Positions 1-7,300 of a DNA stretch of 17,765 nucleotides are shown one piece after another. Below the pieces are notes generated by a model. It was not told where the DNA came from. It did no database searches and worked only from the letters and a program-made list of their open reading frames with translations. Numbering within the stretch: position 1 is the first letter of the stretch; every line of letters begins with the position of its first letter. Where the stretch lies: contig JBDKGH010000060.1 in assembly GCA_039798265.1 (NCBI GenBank), forward strand, positions 1 to 17,765. Direction: 5' to 3'. Source of the stretch: JBDKGH01 sp039798265 (GTDB taxonomy: Bacteria > Bacteroidota > Bacteroidia > Flavobacteriales_D > Sanyastnellaceae). The position numbers and the translations under genes were made by a program.

Positions 1-1187
1 TTCCCTGATTGATAACGGTACAGTCCATCGCTACTGCCTAACCATAAAGCACCGTCTTTCGTTGTAATACTCGTCCAAATACGGTTATTCGAAGCAATTT
101 CCTTTTGCAGTGCCCACGTTATTGTGTCCTCGCGCATCACACTCACGCCCCTATCAAACGTTGAAAACCAAATGGCTCCATCTTGTTGTTTCGTAATACT
201 CATTACGGCATTACTCGACAATCCTTGACGATTTGTATATGTACTGAATGTTCGGCCGGTAAACCGCAGTAAACCGCTGCCATAAGTGGCTAGCCAACAA
301 TTGCCTTCTCGATCAAAAAGCAAGTCGCGTATTTCTGGAGTAGGAAGCCCTTGTGATTCGGTGTACTCTTCTACAGCTCCATTTGTTAGGTGAAAAAACC
401 CGAAACGCGAGCCGGCCCATACCTCGTTGTTTTGATCCAACTCAATACTTGTAATGGTTGCGCCTACGAGCGATTCGTGAAGAACGGGCTGTGCTTCTTT
501 TCCTTTTTTGAAGGTAAGAATTCCCTCTCCTTTCGTAGCTAACCAATAGGTTCCACTGCGATCTTGACGGGCATCAAACAAAGATGTTTCTTCGTTCGTT
601 GGCTGAAAAAAAAGAACATAATCTACTCCCCTTTTTTCATAAATCGCCTCTTTTGTAACCGCCATGAGCGCTCCATCTTGATTGAAGAAAAAAGACTTGA
701 TGTGTTCTTTTGCTAAGGCTGTTTCACCATAAAATATGCGCCCATTTTGATACTTGAACAGTCCTTGATCCGTGCCTATCCACAACGCTCCATTGGTATC
801 TTGAATTATGCTATTGGTAACAGCTTCGGCATACTCTTCATTGAATTTAATACTCTTCACACCAATGGCGTTCAATAAAGAAAATCCACCGACCGAGCCA
901 ATAGCAATCGTGCCATCTTGCAACTCAATAATGCAGTTCGATTGATTATTAATCAAGCCTTGGTCTCGATCGTAATTGATAAACGATCGCCCATCAAATC
1001 GCGATACTCCACCCAGCGTTCCGGCCCAGATATATCCTCTTGAATCTTGATACAGTGTGCGCACTTGCGATTGCACCAAGCCTTCTTTTAATGAGTATTG
1101 TATAAAAGAATACTGCTGGGCAGTGAGCACTTTTCCTACGAGTAGAAAAAGAAAAAAGAGGTGATATGAAATACGATTACTTCGCAC
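1..1187 (-). CDS. Two-component sensor with Reg_prop beta-propeller, N-terminal part only (3' end outside the window)
   Basis: The minus strand reads open from a GTG at 1187 to the window edge (395 codons plus 2 bases). The first 25 residues look like a signal peptide (LFFLFLLVGKVLTAQQ). The rest is a series of two-component regulator propeller (Reg_prop) repeats, with blades such as VRTLYQDSRGYIWAGTLGGV, SIIQDTNGALWIGTDQGLF and TKDGALWLGSSDGLYRY. Such propellers form the periplasmic input domain of sensors that normally continue with a Y_Y_Y domain, a membrane helix and a histidine kinase; those parts are not visible here. The GTG lies 2 bases after the stop of the response regulator, so the two are almost certainly co-transcribed and form a cognate pair. 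No in-frame ATG exists near the N-terminus, which supports GTG. The kinase class is inferred from its LytTR partner (LytS-like His_kinase would be usual). The ligand is unknown. Confidence 0.85.
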   Translation of the reverse strand, partial: MRSNRISYHLFFLFLLVGKVLTAQQYSFIQYSLKEGLVQSQVRTLYQDSRGYIWAGTLGGVSRFDGRSFINYDRDQGLINNQSNCIIELQDGTIAIGSVGGFSLLNAIGVKSIKFNEEYAEAVTNSIIQDTNGALWIGTDQGLFKYQNGRIFYGETALAKEHIKSFFFNQDGALMAVTKEAIYEKRGVDYVLFFQPTNEETSLFDARQDRSGTYWLATKGEGILTFKKGKEAQPVLHESLVGATITSIELDQNNEVWAGSRFGFFHLTNGAVEEYTESQGLPTPEIRDLLFDREGNCWLATYGSGLLRFTGRTFSTYTNRQGLSSNAVMSITKQQDGAIWFSTFDRGVSVMREDTITWALQKEIASNNRIWTSITTKDGALWLGSSDGLYRYQSG

Positions 1188-1189
1188 GC

Positions 1190-1963
1190 TTAGCCCATGT
1201 GTTCTAGTTTGTCCAAAAACTCTTGCAGTTTTCTTCGAGCCACTGGCACCTGTTTTCCATCGCTCAACACAGCTATATTTCCATCTGTGCGGTTAAACTC
1301 TTTGAGGTGATGGGCAATGTTGATGATATGCGATTTGTGCACCCGAAAAAACATGTTTGGGTCGAGTTTATCCTCGAAAGCTTTAATGCTTTTACTGCTC
1401 ACGTATTTTTTACCCCCTACACAATAGAGTGTTGTGTAATTTTCATCGGCTTCTAGGTGAATGATGTCTGTGTTTTTCACTACAGCGAGTCCATCGCGCG
1501 TTGGGATAACGGTTTTTTCGACGCTGTTGGTGAGTGCTATTTCTTGAAGAATTTTGGTGATTCTATCTTCCGAAAAAATGGTGGATTTTTTTTCCTCTAA
1601 AACTTTTGCTGCTTTTTGTACGGCCTTTTTAAGCTCGTCGATATCAATCGGTTTTTCAAGATAATCGATTGCGCTCTCTTTGATGGCTTTCAGCGCGTAC
1701 TCGCGAAAAGCAGTGGTGAAGATCACCTGAAATGATCGCCCTTCTAGAGATTGAAGAAAAGAAAAGCCATCTTCACCGGGCATCATAATATCTAAAAAAA
1801 CGAGATCTGGATTTACTTCATCCACAAGCTTACGAGCGTCTTTTGCACTCGCGGCCATACCTACCACGTTTACTTCTTCGCAAAAATCATCGATGATCAT
1901 CTTTAAATTTTCGCGAGCAAATTCTTCATCATCTATAATAATAGCATTCAGTTTTCGGCTCAT
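1190..1963 (-). CDS. LytTR-family response regulator
   Basis: A 257-residue DNA-binding response regulator. Residues 1-120 are a receiver domain: acidic pair D11/D12, phospho-acceptor D58 in the LDIMMPGEDG stretch, T83/T84 and the conserved K104 followed by P105. Residues from about 150 to the end are a LytTR DNA-binding domain, with the typical IIHLEADENYTTLY, SIKAFEDKLDP and FFRVHKSHIIN segments. It should be phosphorylated by the propeller sensor encoded immediately downstream (stop at 1190, sensor start at 1187) and then act as a transcription factor. The start ATG at 1963 gives the normal receiver N-terminus (LNAIIIDDEE). A TATATTTA -7-like box lies about 19 bases upstream. LytTR regulators in Bacteroidota are numerous and their targets cannot be read from sequence; the divergently transcribed gpsA is only a neighbour. 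Confidence 0.95.
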   Translation of the reverse strand: MSRKLNAIIIDDEEFARENLKMIIDDFCEEVNVVGMAASAKDARKLVDEVNPDLVFLDIMMPGEDGFSFLQSLEGRSFQVIFTTAFREYALKAIKESAIDYLEKPIDIDELKKAVQKAAKVLEEKKSTIFSEDRITKILQEIALTNSVEKTVIPTRDGLAVVKNTDIIHLEADENYTTLYCVGGKKYVSSKSIKAFEDKLDPNMFFRVHKSHIINIAHHLKEFNRTDGNIAVLSDGKQVPVARRKLQEFLDKLEHMG

Positions 1964-1981
1964 AAGTCATCTATTGCTCGC

Positions 1982-2009
1982 TAAATATACACTGAGAGCC
2001 CATTTCAAA
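1982..2009 (-). promoter_or_regulatory. Candidate promoter of the response regulator/sensor operon
   Basis: On the minus strand TATATTTA (1989-1982) matches the Bacteroidota -7 consensus TAnnTTTG at 7 of 8 positions. It is preceded, 16 bases upstream, by TTTG (2009-2006), a full match to the -33 element. The predicted RNA would start roughly 10-13 bases before the ATG at 1963. Seen by eye only; the spacing is one base shorter than the usual range. Confidence 0.45.
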
Positions 2010-2065
2010 TAGAAGAAAAAAAAGAGATAGATAAACCTGTCTGAGGCGCAGTCAAAGCAATCCTG

Positions 2066-2073
2066 TATATTCG
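2066..2073 (+). promoter_or_regulatory. Candidate -7 box for gpsA (TATATTCG)
   Basis: TATATTCG fits TAnnTTTG with C at position 7, the same variant found before 3166 and 16885. The first ATG of gpsA is only 8 bases after the box, so the transcript would have almost no leader. I see no convincing -33 element. Confidence 0.4.
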
Positions 2074-2081
2074 TGCCAAGA

Positions 2082-3086
2082 ATGGAAATGACAAATAAAC
2101 CAAGAGTAGGCGTTTTAGGTGGCGGAAGTTGGGCCACCGCTCTCGTTAAGTTGCTCTGCAACAACGCGGAAACCGTTCATTGGTGGATGCGCAGTGCTGG
2201 GGCTATTCAGCATATTCAACAGTACGGTCACAACCCGCATTACATCCAAAGTATTGAATTTGATCGTGATCAAATTCGTGTTACTGACGATCTGCAATCG
2301 GTGATTGATAATTGCGATTATATTGTTGTTGCTATTCCATCTGCCTTTTTGCACGAAACCTTTGAACAATACAAGCCAACAGGCTTAGATAAAAAGGTTT
2401 TATTCTCGGCCATTAAAGGTATAATTAATGAATTTGACAGTATTCCAGCCCGCTATTTTCACAAGCAGTTGGGAACTCCCTACGAAAATATCGGCTTGAT
2501 TTGTGGCCCATGTCACGCTGAAGAAGTGGCTTTAGAAAAATTATCGTACCTCACCATCGGGTGCCATGATTTAGAAAAAGCGGAAATAATGAGCAAGATG
2601 CTCGCTTGCCGTTATATAAAAACAACCACTACCGAAGACGTATTTGGCACCGAGTTGGCCGCTATTCTGAAAAACGTTTATGCTGTTGCCGCTGGTATGT
2701 GCCACGGCCTAGGTTATGGAGATAATTTTCAAGCGGTACTTATTTCCTGCGCAATCCGCGAAATCGAACGCTTTCTGGATTCCGTTCACGAGGTGCATCG
2801 TGATGTGAAATCGTCCGCCTATTTGGGCGACTTGCTCGTAACAGCTTATTCTCCCTACTCGCGCAACCGTACATTCGGTACTATGGTAGGTAAAGGATAT
2901 AGCGTAAAATGGGCTACCATTGAAATGAATATGGTGGCCGAAGGTTATTATGCCGCCCGCGGAATACATGCCATCAATCAAATCTATAAAGCCGATATCC
3001 CCATTGCCGATGCGGTCTATCGTATTCTATACGAGAAGATTTCACCGACTGTGGAAATGAGGATTTTAACAGACAAGCTCAGTTAA
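2082..3086 (+). CDS. gpsA: NAD(P)-dependent glycerol-3-phosphate dehydrogenase
   Basis: This cytosolic enzyme reduces dihydroxyacetone phosphate to sn-glycerol-3-phosphate, the backbone precursor of membrane phospholipids. The 334-residue protein starts with a Rossmann glycine-rich loop (VGVLGGGSWATA, about residues 9-20). It carries the family signatures IKG (K112), GPCHAEE (about 142-148) and the catalytic-lysine segment LAAILKNVYAVAAG (K197). The C-terminal helical domain has LGDL (D250) and SRNR (260-263), which bind the glycerol-phosphate end of the substrate. The form GDNFQAVLISCAIREIERF in place of the proteobacterial AALITRG-type motif is, from memory, usual in Bacteroidota GpsA. I chose the ATG at 2082; a GTG at 2073 would add three residues but lies within the putative -7 box, and an ATG at 2088 is also possible. 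A striking 22-bp palindrome lies at codons 59-66. Confidence 0.93.
   Translation: MEMTNKPRVGVLGGGSWATALVKLLCNNAETVHWWMRSAGAIQHIQQYGHNPHYIQSIEFDRDQIRVTDDLQSVIDNCDYIVVAIPSAFLHETFEQYKPTGLDKKVLFSAIKGIINEFDSIPARYFHKQLGTPYENIGLICGPCHAEEVALEKLSYLTIGCHDLEKAEIMSKMLACRYIKTTTTEDVFGTELAAILKNVYAVAAGMCHGLGYGDNFQAVLISCAIREIERFLDSVHEVHRDVKSSAYLGDLLVTAYSPYSRNRTFGTMVGKGYSVKWATIEMNMVAEGYYAARGIHAINQIYKADIPIADAVYRILYEKISPTVEMRILTDKLS
2256..2277. repeat. 22-bp palindrome inside gpsA (10-bp arms, 2-base centre)
   Basis: GAATTTGATC (2256-2265) and its exact reverse complement GATCAAATTC (2268-2277) flank the centre GT. The element falls within coding sequence for EFDRDQI. It has the form of a dyad-symmetric operator, but nothing else in the window shares it. 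Confidence 0.9.
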
Positions 3087-3123
3087 AATTTAAATCTTGA
3101 TATTCTTATCGGCTGATTTGATT

Positions 3124-3131
3124 TACATTCG
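3124..3131 (+). promoter_or_regulatory. Candidate -7 box for the EGF-like lipoprotein gene (TACATTCG)
   Basis: TACATTCG lies 34 bases before the ATG at 3166 and matches TAnnTTTG except for C at position 7. The leader that follows is A/C-rich with no Shine-Dalgarno-like purine run, as expected for Bacteroidota. A TTG at 3097-3099 is 24 bases upstream, slightly too far to be a good -33 element. Confidence 0.45.
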
Positions 3132-3165
3132 CCCTCGAAAAACCATTAATAAAAACCAAAACACA

Positions 3166-3657
3166 ATGAAAAACCTCTTCAAATTTTTGCTCGTTGTAGC
3201 TCTTTCTTCTACTGTATTGACATCTTGTAAAGAAGACGATCCATGTGAAGGTGTATCTTGCTTGAATGGTGGTACTTGCGTAGACGGCAATTGCGACTGT
3301 GATGCTGGCTTCGAAGGAACTGACTGTGGTACTCAAATGCGTACTAAATTCATCGCTTCTTACGCTGTTTCTGAAGCTTGCACTAGCGGTAACTACACTT
3401 ACGATATGACTATCTCTACATCAGCTACTAGCGCATCTAGCGTTATCATCGATAACTTCGGTGGTGTAGGTATCTCTGCTACTGGTACTGTGAACGGTAA
3501 AACGTTGACTATTCCTAATGCAACTTCTGACGTAGGTGGTGTATCTGTAACTTACCAAGGTTCAGGTCAAATCAATGGTAACATCCTTACCATGAGCTAC
3601 TCATTGACTTACAATGGTACTACTGACCCATGTACTTCAACTTGCACTAAGCAATAA
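3166..3657 (+). CDS. Lipoprotein with EGF-like motif, probably highly expressed
   Basis: A 163-residue predicted lipoprotein. The signal peptide MKNLFKFLLVVALSSTVLTS is followed by lipobox Cys21. Right after the anchor, residues about 27-54 form an EGF-like six-cysteine module (CEGVSC, NGGTC, GNCDC, GFEGTDC). The remainder (about 55-163) is a Thr/Ser/Gly-rich domain, presumably beta-rich, with four further cysteines near its ends (SEACTSG and PCTSTCTKQ) that could form disulfides. Lipid anchoring and periplasmic or surface location are inferred from the lipobox. Its function is not known to me. The ATG at 3166 is chosen because it begins a standard signal peptide; upstream in-frame TTG codons would give an implausible N-terminus. 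Codon use is extreme: about 16 of 19 glycines are GGT and 20 of 24 threonines ACT, unlike any neighbour, which suggests an abundant protein. It is monocistronic, ending at a strong terminator. Confidence 0.85.
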   Translation: MKNLFKFLLVVALSSTVLTSCKEDDPCEGVSCLNGGTCVDGNCDCDAGFEGTDCGTQMRTKFIASYAVSEACTSGNYTYDMTISTSATSASSVIIDNFGGVGISATGTVNGKTLTIPNATSDVGGVSVTYQGSGQINGNILTMSYSLTYNGTTDPCTSTCTKQ

Positions 3658-3693
3658 TTTTTTGCGAAAGCATAATTGAGTTCATCTCAAATA

Positions 3694-3731
3694 AAAAAGT
3701 CCCGGTTTCCAACCGGGACTTTTTGTTTTTT
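3694..3731. terminator. Bidirectional intrinsic terminator
   Basis: A perfect 14-bp stem (3694-3707 with 3711-3724; core GTCCCGGTT/AACCGGGAC) closes a three-base TCC loop. It is flanked by A-runs on the left and T-runs on the right, so it can end transcription from both sides. It sits between the convergent genes ending at 3657 (+) and 3742 (-), exactly where a shared terminator is expected. Confidence 0.95.
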
Positions 3732-3741
3732 CACCTTTTCT

Positions 3742-4227
3742 CTATTTGATTTTGTAATAGGTTTCCTGATCCGTGGTGTAGAAATAACTATTGACCATGT
3801 TTTTTTCGAAAAACGCCTTTAGTTCCTCAGACGATGCGAACTGCTCTCGGATGTAGGTAGTTACCGGGTAAATCGTCGTTTTATACTCTCCATCCTTTTC
3901 TATTTTGTAAAAATAATAGGTGGCATAATCACCCGTTTCTTTCACATTAATAAACATAGCGCCACCAACGAGGGTAATGTGGCCTTCATAATTCGAAACC
4001 GTTCCATCATAACCATCGGTTTTTTCTATAGCCATGGTGGTCTCAGATGTTTTGGTAATCTTCACCTTATTCCCATTCTCTCCTGAAACCTCCCAAATAC
4101 CCAATAAAGCATCTGGAACCTTTATTCCCGTAGTACTCAATGGTAAATCATTGTTGTAAGGACAGCCCATAAGAACGAAGGCTAGCATCCATACGGCAGC
4201 AAGTTGTAGTAAGTTTTTAGTTTTCAT
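3742..4227 (-). CDS. Small predicted lipoprotein of unknown function
   Basis: A 161-residue protein with an N-terminal hydrophobic signal (LLQLAAVWMLAFVLMG) ending in lipobox Cys22 (LMGC), so it is probably anchored in the outer or inner membrane. The mature part begins with a short linker followed by a stretch around LLGIWEVSGENGNKVKITKT, which resembles the start of small lipocalin-like beta-barrel lipoproteins (G-x-W followed by alternating strands: AIEKTDGYDG, GHITLVGGAMFINVKE, YYFYKIEKDGEYKTTIYPV). The C-terminal part (SSEELKAFFEKNMVNSYFY) looks helical and ends in a tyrosine-rich tail. I cannot assign a family or function; the lipocalin-like fold is a guess. It stands alone, convergent with the EGF-like lipoprotein gene and divergent from the large secreted protein. 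The ATG at 4227 gives the standard lipoprotein signal. Confidence 0.8.
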   Translation of the reverse strand: MKTKNLLQLAAVWMLAFVLMGCPYNNDLPLSTTGIKVPDALLGIWEVSGENGNKVKITKTSETTMAIEKTDGYDGTVSNYEGHITLVGGAMFINVKETGDYATYYFYKIEKDGEYKTTIYPVTTYIREQFASSEELKAFFEKNMVNSYFYTTDQETYYKIK

Positions 4228-4246
4228 TGTGTGTGTGATTAGAAAT

Positions 4247-4254
4247 CAAAGATG
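4247..4254 (-). promoter_or_regulatory. Possible -7 box of the 161-residue lipoprotein gene
   Basis: On the minus strand CATCTTTG fits TAnnTTTG except at the first base and lies about 20 bases upstream of the ATG at 4227. No clear -33 element is seen at the right distance. Confidence 0.3.
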
Positions 4255-4276
4255 AAGCTTTAAACAATCTTTTTCC

Positions 4277-4292
4277 TAGGGTTTCTACCCTA
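4277..4292. repeat. Short inverted repeat in the divergent intergenic region
   Basis: TAGGGT (4277-4282) and ACCCTA (4287-4292) are perfect 6-bp arms around TTCT. The element lies in the 120-base gap between the divergent genes at 4227 (-) and 4348 (+), upstream of both proposed -7 boxes, where an operator could act. Six-bp arms are common by chance. Confidence 0.35.
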
Positions 4293-4335
4293 TATTTTGT
4301 AATGTTTCAGCAACTTTCCACCCTCTTTTTTTGTC

Positions 4336-4345
4336 TATCTTTTCG
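4336..4345 (+). promoter_or_regulatory. Candidate -7 box immediately before the large secreted-protein gene
   Basis: TATCTTTTCG ends 2 bases before the ATG at 4348. A TTTC at 4315-4318 lies 17 bases upstream of the box and could be a one-mismatch -33 element. If used, the mRNA would be leaderless. Confidence 0.4.
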
Positions 4346-4347
4346 CC

Positions 4348-7300
4348 ATGGTTGTCAGGATCTTATCTTTTGTCATCGTTCTATTGGCTTGCGTTGGTGC
4401 GCAGGGTCAGTTGGCCTTGACCGAAAATAAGGGCCAATGGCCTGATCAAGTAAGGTTCCGTGCAGAGCTAGGGGCCGGTCAGTTTTGGGTGGAGAACAAC
4501 GGTTTTAAACTACAACTCGTAGATCCCGAGGTACTCAAAAGTCTTCATCGCGGCGGAGCCAACAGCGCTCAACCTGATCTGTATAAAGAACATCGACTAT
4601 ATACTCGATTTGTCAATGGAAATGCCCAATCTTTCCATGGAGAAAAACCGTATTCACATCCAACTCATTTCTATTTGGGAGAAAAACGTGTAAGCAATGC
4701 TCAAACGTTTCAATCTGTGAACGGCGAAAACACGTGGCCGGGAATCGATGTTCATTATTACCAAAAAGGCAATCACCTCAAGTACGACTTCATTGTTCAC
4801 CCCAACGGAAATGCTGCTTCCATAGCTATGGAACTTGATGGCGCTGAAAATCTATCTCTGAGAAAGGGCGATTTAGTTATACCCACTTCAGTAGGCGAAC
4901 TCATCCAAAAAGCTCCCTACAGCTATCAAATTATTCAAGGGAAATTCAAAGAAGTACGGTGCGAATATGTCCTTCACAATGGTGTTGTTTCTCTTGATCT
5001 CGGAAATTATGATCACGATTATGACCTCATCATTGATCCCGAACTCATTTTTGCTTCCTACAGCGGAAGCTCAGGAAATAATTTTGGATTCACCGCTTGC
5101 TATGATAGCGAGGGCAACCTGATTTCAGGTTCGGTTGTGTTCAATACGGGCTATCCTATTAGCGCCGGTGCTTTTCAAAGCAATTTCAACTCGGCCGCCT
5201 CAGGCGTTACCACTACCGACTGTGCTATTAGTAAATTTTCAGCCGATGGCACACAGTTGCTTTTTTCTACCTACCTCGGTGGAAGCGCTATGGAAACTCC
5301 ACACAGTATTATCGTAGACAGTAACGATAACATCATTGTAATGGGCGTAACGGGAAGCAGTAATTTTCCTACTAGCCCTGGTTGCTTTCAGAACAACCAT
5401 ACAGGTGGTTCACCACTTATCATGACTAATTTTTTTGTCGGTGGTCACAATAACGGATGTGATTTTTTTGTCACAAAATTCAATTCTAACGGTAACTTTT
5501 TAGCCAGTACTTACCTCGGCCTCGAGAGTCAAGATGGTCTGAACTATGCCAATCAGCTATTCTATAATTACGGGGATGCTTTTCGTGGTGAAGTGAACGT
5601 GGATGCCAATGACAACATTTATGTAGCGAGTGTTACCCGTGGACCATTCCCAGAAACGACCACACCGCAAGATGATTTCGGCGGCGGCAACAGCGATGGG
5701 GTTGTGTTTGAATTTAACCCTAATCTATCGGATCTTATATGGTCCACATTCATCGGCGGAAGTGACGACGATGCGTGCTACTCTGTGCAGTTCGCAGATG
5801 ACGGAACCATTCTCGTATGTGGCGGCACAAAAAGCGCAGACTTCCCGCACGCCGTTGGTGGTAACGACAATACTTTCGGCGGTGAGGTCGATGGCTTCAT
5901 TCTCCGAATTGATCCGGTTTCACGACTCATTTTATCTGGAACCTTCGTAGGAACCAACGAGTATGATCAATGCTACTTTTTACAAACAGATTTAGCTGGG
6001 AATATTTATGTGCTCGGCCAAACAGAAGGTGTAATGCCCGTAACAGCCGGATGCTATGGCGTGGCGAATAGCGGGCAATTCATCAGAAAATACTCTTCCA
6101 ACCTTTTGGGCCTGCTTTGGTCAACGGTTATTGGAACAGGCAGTGGAGAAGTAGATATTTCACCTACTGCATTTTTGGTCAACGATTGCGATCACATCTA
6201 TTTTGCCGGTTGGGGCGGACAAACCAATATAGTTGCTGTGCAAGCTTATAATGGATACGCCGAATTTAGCACAACCATTGGCCTACCTATTACGGGCAAC
6301 GCTTTTCAAGCCAATACCGATGGTAGTGATTTTTATTTATGCCTGCTTAATCCCGATGCGGCAAGCTTGCTCTACGCCACATTCTTTGGCGGAAGCGAAA
6401 GCGCCGAACACGTAGATGGTGGTACATCACGGTTTAATAAAAATGGTTCTGTCTATCATGCCGTATGCGCCGGTTGTCAAAACAACGACGACTTCCCTAC
6501 CACGCCAAATGCATGGTCCAACACTAACAACAGCTCAGGTTGTAACCTCGGCGTTTTTAAATTTGACCTCGCTCATATCAATGCCACCTTGAGTGTTGGT
6601 GGCCCTCCTATTATTTGCGAGGACGTTTCCACCCTTTTCGAAAACAACAGCCAAGGTGCCAACCAATTTCAATGGACATTTGGCGATGGCGCTACGAGCA
6701 CCCTCGAAGAACCCTCACACACCTACGCAAACCCAGGAACCTATAATGTTCAGTTAATTGCAATTGACGAATCCGAATGTCTTCAATCGGACACCATGAA
6801 CTTAACCGTTGAAGTTCTACCGGGCGTAAACCCAACGGTCGTTCAGCCTGGCTTGTTGTGCTACGGCGATAATGTTACTCTTCAAGCGACTGGAAGTCCT
6901 GCCTTATACTGGCTTACCGACGCCACTCTTTCAGACACTACCATTCCCAATCCCATCGCCAATCCCACTGAAGATAACACCTACTATGTAGTAGATGTAA
7001 ATGATTGCGATGCTGATACCTTGCCTGTTTTTGTTGATGTCTATTTACCCACTGTTACGGCTATTGAAGATCAATCCATTTGTGTCGGACAGTCTGCTAC
7101 TTTGCAAGTTTCTGCATTGAACAGTGTTGCATTTGAGTGGACACCCAACGCAACAGTTGCCAATCCTAATGCTGGATTAACCTCTGCCAATCCAACAGAA
7201 ACAACCATCTATTATGTAGAAGTAACCACTAGCGAGGGCTGCACCAATGTAGACTCCATGACCGTTTTTGTTTCTTCTGATTTTCCTGGAGGAAATGTCT

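Noticed and set aside
960..990. 7-bp inverted repeat CGATCGT/ACGATCG in the sensor gene
   Set aside because: Short arms within propeller-coding sequence; compatible with chance.
1223..1456. 77-codon plus-strand frame inside the response regulator
   Set aside because: Antisense shadow of the LytTR coding region, which is clearly real.
1967..2164. 65-codon minus-strand frame spanning the regulator-gpsA gap
   Set aside because: Overlaps the gpsA start and both putative promoters; low-complexity IYLFFFFYLK arises from a purine-rich stretch; no recognisable domain.
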